Source: a virus | Length of the DNA stretch: 27,561 bases | Strand: one strand, 5' to 3' | IMG/VR virus record: IMGVR_UViG_3300029448_000295 | Span: 1,327-28,887 of that record | In this document: piece after piece, positions 17,945-26,014 of the stretch | Layout of the letters: each line of letters starts with the position of its first letter | How positions within the stretch are numbered: position 1 is the stretch's first letter | Position numbers and translations under genes: made by a program | Notes under the pieces: model-generated | What the model was told of the DNA's origin: nothing | The model's database searches: none | The model's input: the letters and a program-made list of their open reading frames with translations, nothing else

Positions 17945-18767
17945 TTTAATTCAAGAACGAAATCTCGACTTTAAAGTATCGGGCAGAGATTATTTAGTCA
18001 AGTGTTTGAATCCAGAGCATGACGATAATAACCCTAGTATGCGTATAGATAATATCACAGGAATTTTTAATTGTTTTTCTTGTGGATTTAAAGGAAATAT
18101 ATTTAAAATGTTTGGAGCTCCTTCAAACTATTTAGATATAAAAAGACAAAAATTAACGGATTCAATAGAGGAAAAAAGATCTTCAAGTATTGGTTTATCC
18201 TTTCCAAAAGGACACACCCCATATAAAGGCAACTGGCGAAATATAAGACCAGAAACCTATAAACACTTTGAAGCTTTTTTACATCACGAAACACAGTTTG
18301 TGGGGAGAGTTGTCTTTCCTATTCGTGATATTACAGGGAAGGTAGTAGCATTTAATGGTAGGCACATGACACTTAGTGAAAAAATTAAGTATATGATTTA
18401 CCCACCACACGCTACCCTTCCTTTGTACCCCGCTAGTATAAAACCTATAAAAGGTAGAGCAATTCTTGTCGAAGGGATTTATGATATGATAAATCTTTTC
18501 GACAAGGGTTTATCTAATGCGGTATGTTGTTTTGGAACAAACAATGTAGATGCAGATAAACTTTCTATTCTTAAAATGCAAGACATCATGGGAGTAGATA
18601 TTATATTTGATGGAGATGAGCCAGGTCAAAAAGCAGCAGAAAACGTAAGGATTCTTGCAGAGAGAGCTGGACTTATAACCAGAAATGTAAATTTAGGACA
18701 AAACGTAGACCCGGGCAGTCTAGCACAACAACAAGTAAAAAATTTAGGGGAAAGATTATATGGCTAA
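17931..18767 (+). CDS. DNA primase (DnaG-type, zinc finger and TOPRIM)
   Basis: The 278-aa protein begins with a CHC2 zinc finger: Cys25 and His30 in KCLNPEHDD, Cys48 and Cys51 in FNCFSCGFKG. A TOPRIM core follows, with FPIRDITGKVVAFNGRHM (about 125-142), RAILVEGIYDMINLF (about 175-189) and DIIFDGDEPGQKAA (about 223-236), giving the acidic metal-binding residues. It makes RNA primers at the fork. It is shorter than cellular DnaG and has no helicase-binding domain that I can see. The DNA polymerase start overlaps its end by eight bases. Confidence 0.95.
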   Translation: MKVIDLIQERNLDFKVSGRDYLVKCLNPEHDDNNPSMRIDNITGIFNCFSCGFKGNIFKMFGAPSNYLDIKRQKLTDSIEEKRSSSIGLSFPKGHTPYKGNWRNIRPETYKHFEAFLHHETQFVGRVVFPIRDITGKVVAFNGRHMTLSEKIKYMIYPPHATLPLYPASIKPIKGRAILVEGIYDMINLFDKGLSNAVCCFGTNNVDADKLSILKMQDIMGVDIIFDGDEPGQKAAENVRILAERAGLITRNVNLGQNVDPGSLAQQQVKNLGERLYG

Positions 18768-21036
18768 TATAGCGTTAATAGAAACAAAACCAAGTAGAAT
18801 AGACTTTGTAGATAGGTTTGATGGTGCATTTGAATTCGATAGATATGCACTCTGTTCTGATGGAACGAAGAAAAAAGTATTAAAAAAAGATGTTGATATA
18901 GATATTGACATAGACGCATATGAGTGGATAATTTTAATAGGCTCAGAGGCATTAAAGTATTATACTAAAATGACTTCTATAACAGAGTATAGTGGAAGAT
19001 GTGTTGATGATAAATTTTTACCAGCAATTAATCCTGCAATGTTAGCCTTTAAACCAGAAGCTAGACCTATGTGGGAAGAAACTAAAAGAAATATTGGAAA
19101 ATACATAGAAGGTACTTTAAAGTTAGAAAAACTTAATGAAGATAAATCTTATGGAATAACTGATACTAAACTATTAAAAGAGTTTTTACGCAAAGCTATC
19201 GACCATTCAAATACTTTTGTTGCAGTAGATACAGAAACCACAGGATTATATCCTAGAGATGGTTATGTTATGGGTATATCTTGTTCCTATGAAAAAGATC
19301 ATGGTGCTTACATTTCTACAGATTGTATAGATGAAGAAGCAGAACAAATGTTTCAAGAGCTTTTTTATAAGAAAAGGGTAGTCTTTCACAATGCAAAGTT
19401 TGATTTAGCTATGCTAGAGTATCACTTTGGATTTAAGTTTCCAAACTTTGAAGATACAATGTTATTACATTATTGTTTAGAAGAACAGCCTGGAACACAC
19501 GGACTAAAACAACTTGCTATGAGACATACTCCTTATGGAGATTATGAAAAACCAATGCATGATTGGATTGATGCTTATAGAAAAACACATAGAATGTTAA
19601 AAGCAGATTTTACTTGGGATACTGTTCCATTTGATATAATGAAAATATACGCAGCAATGGACGCAGTAGTAACACTACTTGTATTTGAAAAGTTATATCC
19701 AGCAGTAGTAGGAAATGCTAAACTAAAAAGAGTGTATGATGAAATACTAATACCAGCGTGTAGATTTCTTACAGATGTGCAAGATGCAGGTGTGCCGTTT
19801 GACGAACAAAGACTTTCTCGTAGTGCATTAACTATGCAAGAAGATATTGATGAAGCAGTACGACAACTATATGAGTTTGATAGTGTAAAAACTTTTGAAA
19901 GAATAAAAGGTAAAGAGTTTAATCCAAATAGTACAGTTCAATTAAGAGAATTACTATTTGATTTTGTAGGTTTAAAACCTACAGGTAAAAAAACAGGTAC
20001 AGGTGCACACTCAACAGATGCAGAAGTTTTAGGTAAGTTAGCAGAAAAACATGAGATACCTAATCACATTCTTTCTATAAGAAAGAAATCAAAGATTAAA
20101 AATACTTACTTAGATAAAATTCTTCCACAACTTGATAGAGATGGCAGACTAAGAACGGGTTTCAATATTCACAGTACAACTTCTGGAAGATTATCTTCTA
20201 GTGGTAAGATGAATATGCAACAAATTCCTAGAGATAATCCTATTGTTAAAGGTTGTATTCGAGCAAAAGAAGGTAATAAAATTGTTGCTATGGATTTAAC
20301 AACTGCAGAAGTGTACGTTGCAGCTGTACTTGCTAAAGATGAATCTTTAATGAATGTTTTTAAATCTGGTGGTAACTTTCATAGTAGTATTGCTAAACTA
20401 GTATTTAACTTACCTGGCTCAGTAGATGAAGTTACTGAACATTACTCTACAGAAAGACAGGCTGCAAAAGCAGTTACTTTCGGAATTATGTATGGTGCAG
20501 GAGCTAGAAAAATATCTGAACAGGTAACAAAAGATAGTGGTAAGTATTTTTCACAAAATCAAGCACAAGAAGTTATTGATGACTATTTTAAAGAGTTTCA
20601 CAGATTAAGAGCTTGGATAGATCATTCTTCTAAATTTATTAGAGACAATGGTTTTATTTATTCTCATTTTGGAAGAAAAAGAAGATTACCTAATGTTAAA
20701 TCTGATAACAAAGGTATAGCAAGTCATGAAGTAAGATCAGGACTTAACTTTTTAGTTCAGTCAATAGCCTCAGATATTAACCTACTAGGTGCTATTGATA
20801 CACATAATAAAATTGCAGAAAATAATTGGCAGAAAGATATGAAAATATTTGCTTTAGTACATGACTCTATTTTAGCAGAAGTTAAAGAAGATAAAGTAGA
20901 AGCTTATTCAGCAATAGTACAGAAAGAAATACAAAAAGATAGAGGATTAAGTATTCCTGGCTGTCCAGTAGGTTGTGATTTTGATATTGGAGATGACTAC
21001 TCCTTTGGAAAATTTGAAAAGAAATATGGATTATGA
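18760..21036 (+). CDS. Family A DNA polymerase with 3'-5' exonuclease
   Basis: The 758-aa protein has a DEDDy-type proofreading domain: DTETTG (Asp157, Glu159), FHNAKFD (Asp215) and YAAMD (Tyr297, Asp301). Polymerase motif A is MDLTTAEVY (Asp512, Glu517), motif B is RQAAKAVTFGIMYG (Arg566, Lys570, Phe574, Tyr578), and motif C is VHDS (His701, Asp702, Ser703). Phe574 corresponds to E. coli residue 762. Motif C has Ser where Pol I has Glu883. No 5'-3' exonuclease domain is present. It is the replicative polymerase of this phage. Confidence 0.97.
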   Translation: MANIALIETKPSRIDFVDRFDGAFEFDRYALCSDGTKKKVLKKDVDIDIDIDAYEWIILIGSEALKYYTKMTSITEYSGRCVDDKFLPAINPAMLAFKPEARPMWEETKRNIGKYIEGTLKLEKLNEDKSYGITDTKLLKEFLRKAIDHSNTFVAVDTETTGLYPRDGYVMGISCSYEKDHGAYISTDCIDEEAEQMFQELFYKKRVVFHNAKFDLAMLEYHFGFKFPNFEDTMLLHYCLEEQPGTHGLKQLAMRHTPYGDYEKPMHDWIDAYRKTHRMLKADFTWDTVPFDIMKIYAAMDAVVTLLVFEKLYPAVVGNAKLKRVYDEILIPACRFLTDVQDAGVPFDEQRLSRSALTMQEDIDEAVRQLYEFDSVKTFERIKGKEFNPNSTVQLRELLFDFVGLKPTGKKTGTGAHSTDAEVLGKLAEKHEIPNHILSIRKKSKIKNTYLDKILPQLDRDGRLRTGFNIHSTTSGRLSSSGKMNMQQIPRDNPIVKGCIRAKEGNKIVAMDLTTAEVYVAAVLAKDESLMNVFKSGGNFHSSIAKLVFNLPGSVDEVTEHYSTERQAAKAVTFGIMYGAGARKISEQVTKDSGKYFSQNQAQEVIDDYFKEFHRLRAWIDHSSKFIRDNGFIYSHFGRKRRLPNVKSDNKGIASHEVRSGLNFLVQSIASDINLLGAIDTHNKIAENNWQKDMKIFALVHDSILAEVKEDKVEAYSAIVQKEIQKDRGLSIPGCPVGCDFDIGDDYSFGKFEKKYGL

Positions 21037-21505
21037 TAGCATAAATTTTCCAGTATTTGTTGTCCATACCGATAATGTCGAATTAATAGATGGTATATTA
21101 TGGATAGACAACCAAGTATTAGATGATAAAAACATGAAAGGAAAAACTTTAGGACAAAGAAGATTACAAAGTCCTATGAAAAGTCTTTATCCTTTAAAAT
21201 ATATGATACAAGATGAAGCAGAAATAATAAAACATCAGGGCAAGTATTATATAGATAATAAAGGATATTTTATAGAAAAACACAAAACAACAAGAGTACG
21301 ATTAAAGTACCACAAAATCTTGAGAGTGGAAAAGAAAAACATAGTAAGTATGCTATGGTTAAAAAATTGCCCTTTCCCCTTCCCTCTCAAGAGACCTTTG
21401 CCCGAGAACGCTTCTTGGGCAGGGGTTCTCTATCGACAAGGCTTTCCGTGGGTATTATATAACCTCTCGGAAGAAAAAGAAAAAGACACATGGAGAAAGA
21501 TATGA
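21026..21505 (+). CDS. Conserved phage protein following the polymerase, 159 aa
   Basis: ATG 21026 lies in the last codons of the polymerase gene. Blocks FPVFVVHTDNVELIDGILW, KTLGQRRLQSPMKSLYPLKY, GKYYIDNKGYFIEKHKTTRV, and the C-terminal GFPWVLYNLSEE with KDTWRKI are well ordered. I recall homologues in pelagiphages and cyanophages next to the polymerase, with unknown function. Basic residues around RVRLKYHKILRVEKK hint at DNA contact. The stop overlaps the next ATG. Confidence 0.82.
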   Translation: MDYDSINFPVFVVHTDNVELIDGILWIDNQVLDDKNMKGKTLGQRRLQSPMKSLYPLKYMIQDEAEIIKHQGKYYIDNKGYFIEKHKTTRVRLKYHKILRVEKKNIVSMLWLKNCPFPFPLKRPLPENASWAGVLYRQGFPWVLYNLSEEKEKDTWRKI

Positions 21506-21585
21506 TGACATTTAATAATATGATATTCTTTGGAGTTATAATAGGTTTTGTAGGGTTTATATTTCTACTATCTTATTGGGACTAA
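21502..21585 (+). CDS. 27-residue membrane peptide
   Basis: ATG 21502 overlaps the previous TGA, with GGAG upstream at about 21492-21495. The peptide (IFFGVIIGFVGFIFLLSYW core) is one hydrophobic helix. Its stop overlaps the next ATG. It is one of several very small single-span proteins in this window. Confidence 0.6.
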   Translation: MMTFNNMIFFGVIIGFVGFIFLLSYWD

Positions 21586-21938
21586 TGGAAGTATTAATGA
21601 CAGCTTTAGTAATAAAGCATTACTTAGCGGATTATATATTTAATCCTGTATGGACTGTGCCTGTGCGTAAAGATATATACGGATCAAGAGGAAGTCTTGA
21701 ACACATAGGTTGTCATATATTTTTCTGTTTCTTAGCCTTAGTAGCATTTCTACCTATCCAAGTAGTAATTCTAGCAACATTATTTGATGCATTTATACAC
21801 TATCATCAAGATTATATTAAAACAAAATGGTTATATAAAAGAAAAGGATTATCAGATGCAGTAAGACGAGCTATTACAGGCGCAGATCAATTAGTTCATC
21901 TTTTAACTTATATCATTATAGTGGCATGGACAACATGA
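21585..21938 (+). CDS. DUF3307-like membrane protein, 117 aa
   Basis: ATG 21585 overlaps the preceding TAA. The pattern of conserved polar residues in a membrane protein (KHYLADYIFNP, RGSLEHIGCHIFFCFLAL, FDAFIHYHQDYIKTKW, GADQLVHLLTYI) agrees with DUF3307: H-x-x-AD near the start, H-x-x-x-x-DY-x-K in the middle and DQ-x-x-H near the end. Three to four membrane helices are likely. Biochemical function is unknown. Confidence 0.8.
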   Translation: MEVLMTALVIKHYLADYIFNPVWTVPVRKDIYGSRGSLEHIGCHIFFCFLALVAFLPIQVVILATLFDAFIHYHQDYIKTKWLYKRKGLSDAVRRAITGADQLVHLLTYIIIVAWTT

Positions 21939-22078
21939 AGTATTGGAGAGAAAAAGAAACTAAAACAATGAAAGTTTTAGGAGTTGTAGCAAAAGGTATG
22001 TTTGATATAAGATGGATATTTTCGCTTTTTATACTATTTATATTTATAAAGGATTTAAGAAATTGGATAATGACATAA
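21935..22078 (+). CDS. 47-residue single-span membrane protein
   Basis: ATG 21935 overlaps the TGA of the previous gene. A charged N-terminus (KYWREKETKT) precedes a span (WIFSLFILFIFI at about 27-38). It overlaps the start of the following oxygenase gene. No known family. Confidence 0.6.
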   Translation: MKYWREKETKTMKVLGVVAKGMFDIRWIFSLFILFIFIKDLRNWIMT

Positions 22079-22560
22079 TAATTATTGATAATTTTTTTGA
22101 AGATCAACAGTATTTGGAAAAATTTAAAGAAACAATAAATAACTTTCCTACTGATGGATTGTGGGTTGATGTATATCATAAAGAAATGTATACAAACCAT
22201 ATTGTAGAAAAAGCAGGAAATTATTTTAACATGAAAAAAATTAAAGGATATGAAGCTTGGACTCATATTAACTCAAAACCTTCAGCAGACTATGAGGGCG
22301 GTTGGCATTATGATAAAGATGAATATAGATATAATTTAAATAACATACTAAGTTTTCCAGTTTGTTCATGTGTTTTTTATTTACAAGTAGAAAATTTAAT
22401 AGGTGGAAGATTGATAGTAGAAGATATAAAAATAACACCAAGAACAAATAGATTAATTATTTTTGGTCCAAGAAAAAAACATTATGTAGAAGATTTTAAA
22501 GGAACTAGAATTTCTATCAACATTAACCCGTGGAACAGACTATTAGAGGAATACACATGA
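22063..22560 (+). CDS. 2OG-Fe(II) oxygenase, 165 aa
   Basis: The start is uncertain. TTG 22063, with AAAGGA at 22048-22053, gives a protein beginning LDNDIIIIDNFFED; the frame is open from ATG 22012, but that lies in the previous gene. The catalytic set is intact: His82-Tyr-Asp84 (WHYDKD), His140 (KKHYVEDF) and Arg149 (GTRISIN). It should hydroxylate a substrate using 2-oxoglutarate and O2. The substrate is unknown. It is adjacent to and coupled with a second oxygenase of a different subtype. Confidence 0.85.
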   Translation: MDNDIIIIDNFFEDQQYLEKFKETINNFPTDGLWVDVYHKEMYTNHIVEKAGNYFNMKKIKGYEAWTHINSKPSADYEGGWHYDKDEYRYNLNNILSFPVCSCVFYLQVENLIGGRLIVEDIKITPRTNRLIIFGPRKKHYVEDFKGTRISININPWNRLLEEYT

Positions 22561-23120
22561 GAAGTATAATTAAATGTCCTTACTATTATTTTGATAAAGC
22601 ATTGCCTCCAGAGATGTGTGAAACTATAATTGAGTTAGGAAAAGAAAAAATACAAAAAGAAGCTGGACTTAATGTAGATAATAAAGAAGATCATTCTATG
22701 AGAAAAGGGCAAGTTGCTTGGATAGCAGATGATTGGCTACAACAACTAGTAGCAAGCTATGTAGGAAAAGCAAATGTTCAAGCTGGGTGGAACTTTAGAT
22801 TAGATGATAGAGAAGACTTACAGTTTGCAACCTATGAAAATGGTGCTTTTTATGATTGGCACAGAGACTGTGATATAAAACAAGAACAGTATAGAAAGTT
22901 AAGTGTTTCAGTACAGCTTAGTGATCCTAACTCTTATATAGGAGGTAATTTATTTATTAAAAATCTTTGGGGTACTATGAATTTACCTATGGATAAAGGT
23001 GTTTACAATCAAGGAACTATAGTTATATTTCCTTCTTCACTTTTACATACAATTATTCCTATAGAACATGGAAAAAGATACTCTCTAGTACAGTGGTTTA
23101 GCGGACCAGACTTTATATAA
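22557..23120 (+). CDS. 2OG-Fe(II) oxygenase, PiuC/prolyl-hydroxylase type, 187 aa
   Basis: ATG 22557 follows GAGGA; the longer frame from 22530 lies in the previous gene. His102-Arg-Asp104 (YDWHRDCD), His164 (SLLHTIIPI) and Arg174 (GKRYSLVQW) form the metal and 2-oxoglutarate site. The N-terminal part (LPPEMCETIIELGKE) and YIGGNLFI match the phage prolyl-hydroxylase-like group. Cytoplasmic; substrate unknown, with protein prolines or modified nucleotides as candidates. Confidence 0.93.
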   Translation: MRSIIKCPYYYFDKALPPEMCETIIELGKEKIQKEAGLNVDNKEDHSMRKGQVAWIADDWLQQLVASYVGKANVQAGWNFRLDDREDLQFATYENGAFYDWHRDCDIKQEQYRKLSVSVQLSDPNSYIGGNLFIKNLWGTMNLPMDKGVYNQGTIVIFPSSLLHTIIPIEHGKRYSLVQWFSGPDFI

Positions 23121-24400
23121 TGAAAGCGGTAATAAGTGATAGAATTTATTTAGATGTCCTTCCTGCCCAACAGCAGAAGATAGACAAAGAACTAACATAC
23201 TCTATTCCATCATATAAATATGGTGATCCACCAATTATAATTAAAAACATGGCACGAATTAGAGATGGATTAATTGCAATTCCTTCTGGTAGGGAAGATT
23301 TAATACCTTTAGACCATGAGATAGTAGATAAACGAATTGAAAAACCAATAGAATTTCCTTCATTTAAGTTTACTTTACGACCGAGCCAACAAGCAGTATA
23401 TGACGAAGTAAATAACAGTAGTATAATTAATGCATGGGTAAGTTGGGGAAAGACTTTTACTGCCTTAGCAATCGCTGGAAAGCTTGGTCAAAAAACCCTA
23501 GTGATAACTCATACTTTATCGCTAAGAAAACAATGGGAAGAAGAAGTAAAAAAGGTTTTTGGTTTTCAACCAGGCATAGTAGGTAGTGGAAAATTTGAAA
23601 TAAATGCTCCAGTTGTAGTTGGGAATATACAAACTCTTTACAGAAAAATTCCAGAAATAAGACAAGAATTTGGGACAATAATACTTGATGAAATGCATCA
23701 CGTTAGTAGTCCTACATTTTCAAGAATTGTAGATAAAAGTTGTGCTAAATATAAGATAGGATTATCTGGCACATTACAAAGAAAAGATGGTAAACACGTG
23801 GTTTTCAGAGATTACTTTGGGAGTAATGTCTTAAGACCACCAAAAGAAAACTTCATGACACCTAAAATTGATGTGTTAAAACTTCCGATTAGGTTTATGG
23901 ACGGATCAGCAATACCTTGGGCTAATAGAATAAATGAACTAGCCTATAACCCAGAGTATCAAAACTCTATCGCTATGACTGCAAGTGCATATGCTGCACG
24001 AGGACATAAAGTGTTGGTGGTATCTGATAGAGTAGACTTCTTAAAAAACTGTGCGAAACTAACTGGTGACGACGCAGTTTGTGTAACGGGAGCAGTCCCA
24101 CACGAAGAAAGACCAGATATAATTAAACAAATATTTGAGGACAAAAACATATTGTATGGTACTCAAAGTATTTTCTCTGAGGGTATTTCTTTAGATATTC
24201 TTAGTTGTTTAATTCTTGGTACACCAGTAAATAACGAACCTTTACTTACACAGTTAATTGGTAGGATTATTCGTAATTATGAGAATAAAAAGCAGCCAAC
24301 TGTGGTGGATATTCATTTGATAGGGAATACTGCAAAGCGACAAGCTAATGCACGACTTGGTTACTATATTAAACAAGGCTATGAAGTATCAACCCTATAA
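23120..24400 (+). CDS. SF2 DNA helicase, UvsW/XPB type
   Basis: The 426-aa protein starts with a small N-terminal domain, then FTLRPSQQAVYDEV (Q-motif region), motif I AWVSWGKTFTA, motif Ia TLVITHTLSLRKQW, motif II LDEMHH, motif III GLSGTLQRKDG, and C-terminal motifs KVLVVSDR, SIFSEGISLDIL and QLIGRIIR. Motif I has Ser where many helicases have Gly, as in T4 UvsW. Such helicases remodel forks and recombination intermediates. T5 carries a helicase at the equivalent place (D10, from memory). The start overlaps the previous stop as TAATG. Confidence 0.93.
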   Translation: MKAVISDRIYLDVLPAQQQKIDKELTYSIPSYKYGDPPIIIKNMARIRDGLIAIPSGREDLIPLDHEIVDKRIEKPIEFPSFKFTLRPSQQAVYDEVNNSSIINAWVSWGKTFTALAIAGKLGQKTLVITHTLSLRKQWEEEVKKVFGFQPGIVGSGKFEINAPVVVGNIQTLYRKIPEIRQEFGTIILDEMHHVSSPTFSRIVDKSCAKYKIGLSGTLQRKDGKHVVFRDYFGSNVLRPPKENFMTPKIDVLKLPIRFMDGSAIPWANRINELAYNPEYQNSIAMTASAYAARGHKVLVVSDRVDFLKNCAKLTGDDAVCVTGAVPHEERPDIIKQIFEDKNILYGTQSIFSEGISLDILSCLILGTPVNNEPLLTQLIGRIIRNYENKKQPTVVDIHLIGNTAKRQANARLGYYIKQGYEVSTL

Positions 24401-24420
24401 TGACCTCCGAAAAATACTAC

Positions 24421-24449
24421 TTGACAAGAATCTTAAATTTTGATATAAT
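24421..24449 (+). promoter_or_regulatory. Consensus sigma70 promoter
   Basis: TTGACA 24421-24426 and TATAAT 24444-24449, spacer 17. Only three bases separate the -10 box from ATG 24453, so the transcript must begin at or inside the start codon unless +1 is unusually close. Confidence 0.94.
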
Positions 24450-24452
24450 ATA

Positions 24453-24854
24453 ATGATAAAATATAATTGGGAAAAAATATTACAAACCACTCAATCTGAC
24501 TCAGGTCAAATTATGGTACTTATTCATATGCTAACATATAATAAGAGGATACCTCAGAATTACAAAGATCCAGCTTACAAGTATTACGGTCAAAGTTTTG
24601 AAGGGTATAGCTTTCTTCTTAATCCAGAGAAGTTATTGGCAGAGCGAACAAAGTACACAAATCAAGAGTGTGCAGAGTATGTAGGAATAGCATCTTACCG
24701 CAATTATATGGATTATCAAACGACAGGAGACAGCTCCTTACAACTAATCAACCTTCCCTTTTTGGAGGAGGTTTTTAACAACAACAGACTTCTCACTATG
24801 AAAGATGGAATAATCCACTTCAAGTTTGAAGACGCTAAAATAACAGAGAAATAA
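24453..24854 (+). CDS. Hypothetical phage protein, 133 aa
   Basis: The first ATG, 24453, lies immediately after the -10 box with no room for a ribosome site. It may be leaderless, or the true start may be the ATG at about 24513 (MVLIHMLTY). The product is alpha-helical with many aromatic residues (YKYYGQSFEGYSFLLNPEKL, CAEYVGIASYRNYMDY). No family recognised. It precedes the ssDNA-binding candidate by one base. Confidence 0.75.
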   Translation: MIKYNWEKILQTTQSDSGQIMVLIHMLTYNKRIPQNYKDPAYKYYGQSFEGYSFLLNPEKLLAERTKYTNQECAEYVGIASYRNYMDYQTTGDSSLQLINLPFLEEVFNNNRLLTMKDGIIHFKFEDAKITEK

Positions 24855-24855
24855 A

Positions 24856-25488
24856 ATGGCTATAAAATTTAATCAAGCACAAGGTAGTGCTATAAAAAAC
24901 AAAATAGATCAATACGTTTATAAAAATGGAGATAACGTACTCCGCATGGTAGGTGATCTACTACCCAGATATGTCTATTGGATAAAAGGTGAAAATGGCA
25001 AGAATATTCCTATGGAATGTCTGTCTTTCGATAGAGCAACAGAAACTTTTAATAATCAAGATAAAGATTACGTTCGTGACTTTTTTCCTGATATTAAGTG
25101 CGGCTGGGCATATGCTATACAATGCATAGATCCAACAGATGGAAACGTTAAGGTATTAAACCTTAAGAAAAAATTAATGGAACAGATAATGGTAGCAGCT
25201 GAAGACCTCGGTGATCCTACTGATCCAGAAACAGGCTGGGACGTTCACTTTCAAAGAGTGAAAACCGGACCGATGGCTTTTAATGTTGAATACAGACTTC
25301 AAGCATTAAAATGCAAACCAAGAGCTTTAACAGAAACAGAGCAAGGGGCTATAGCAGAAATTCGTTCAATGGACGACGTTCTTCCTAGACCAACTGCTGA
25401 TGCACAGCTAGAATTACTTCAACGAGTAACTCAACCAGCTGGTAATGAAGCACCCGAAGAAGTAAACTCAGAATTTAAATTATCTTAG
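24856..25488 (+). CDS. ssDNA-binding protein candidate (gp32-like OB fold)
   Basis: The 210-aa product has a beta-rich core: GDLLPRYVYWIKGENGKNIP, CGWAYAIQCIDPTDGNVKVL, LKKKLMEQIMVAAEDLGDPT, ETGWDVHFQRVKTGP and NVEYRLQAL. Its C-terminus is acidic (NEAPEEVNSEF). The order K-V-L-x-L, a helix, then GDPTDPETGWD and a strand with basic and aromatic residues is that of phage gp32-like proteins. An acidic tail for protein contacts is typical. It lies among replication and recombination genes and should be abundant. Assignment is by pattern only. Confidence 0.65.
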   Translation: MAIKFNQAQGSAIKNKIDQYVYKNGDNVLRMVGDLLPRYVYWIKGENGKNIPMECLSFDRATETFNNQDKDYVRDFFPDIKCGWAYAIQCIDPTDGNVKVLNLKKKLMEQIMVAAEDLGDPTDPETGWDVHFQRVKTGPMAFNVEYRLQALKCKPRALTETEQGAIAEIRSMDDVLPRPTADAQLELLQRVTQPAGNEAPEEVNSEFKLS

Positions 25489-25498
25489 GGGGTGTATC

Positions 25499-26014
25499 AT
25501 GATTGGAGTTAATCAAGATTTTCCTGATTGGCATACACTAACAGGTGTAGCTTCTAACAACGAAATGATTTCTGTTGAATTTAAACCCAATTATCATTGG
25601 AAAGTAATTTACTTTTATCCTAAAGATTTTACTTTTATTTGTCCTACTGAAATTGCAGCAATGGATAAAATTGCTGTAGAAACAGACGCTCATGTTATTG
25701 GCGTGAGTGGAGATAACGAGTTTTGTAAACTTGCTTGGAAAAATGACAATGATATGATTGGAAACATACACCATACATTAGCTGCAGACTGCGGGTTATA
25801 TCTTGCAGACAGCCTAGGTATAATAGACCATAAAAATGGTGTATGTTATAGAGCAACTTATATTGTTGATCCAGATAATGTTGTTCAACATGTATCAGTC
25901 AATGCTCTTGACACAGGTAGAAATGCTGACGAAACACTAAGAACCCTTAAAGCTCTCCGTGCGGGTGGACTTACAGGGTGTTCTTGGCAAGAAGGTGAGG
26001 ATTTCGTAGCGTGA
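25499..26014 (+). CDS. Peroxiredoxin (AhpC/2-Cys type)
   Basis: The 171-aa protein shows DFTFICPTEI with the peroxidatic Cys48 and Thr45, and the resolving Cys161 in GGLTGCSWQEGEDFV. YRATYIVDPDNVV and RNADETLRTLKAL complete the AhpC/Prx1 fold. It reduces hydrogen peroxide or organic peroxides. A phage-borne 2-Cys peroxiredoxin is unusual; here it lies between replication and recombination genes and is coupled to SbcD by GTGA. The ribosome site is GGGGGTG. Confidence 0.94.
   Translation: MIGVNQDFPDWHTLTGVASNNEMISVEFKPNYHWKVIYFYPKDFTFICPTEIAAMDKIAVETDAHVIGVSGDNEFCKLAWKNDNDMIGNIHHTLAADCGLYLADSLGIIDHKNGVCYRATYIVDPDNVVQHVSVNALDTGRNADETLRTLKALRAGGLTGCSWQEGEDFVA

Noticed and set aside
23120-24400. 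Defective Walker A in the SF2 helicase (SWGKT)
   Set aside because: T4 UvsW also has Ser in this position as I recall, so the motif is normal for this group.
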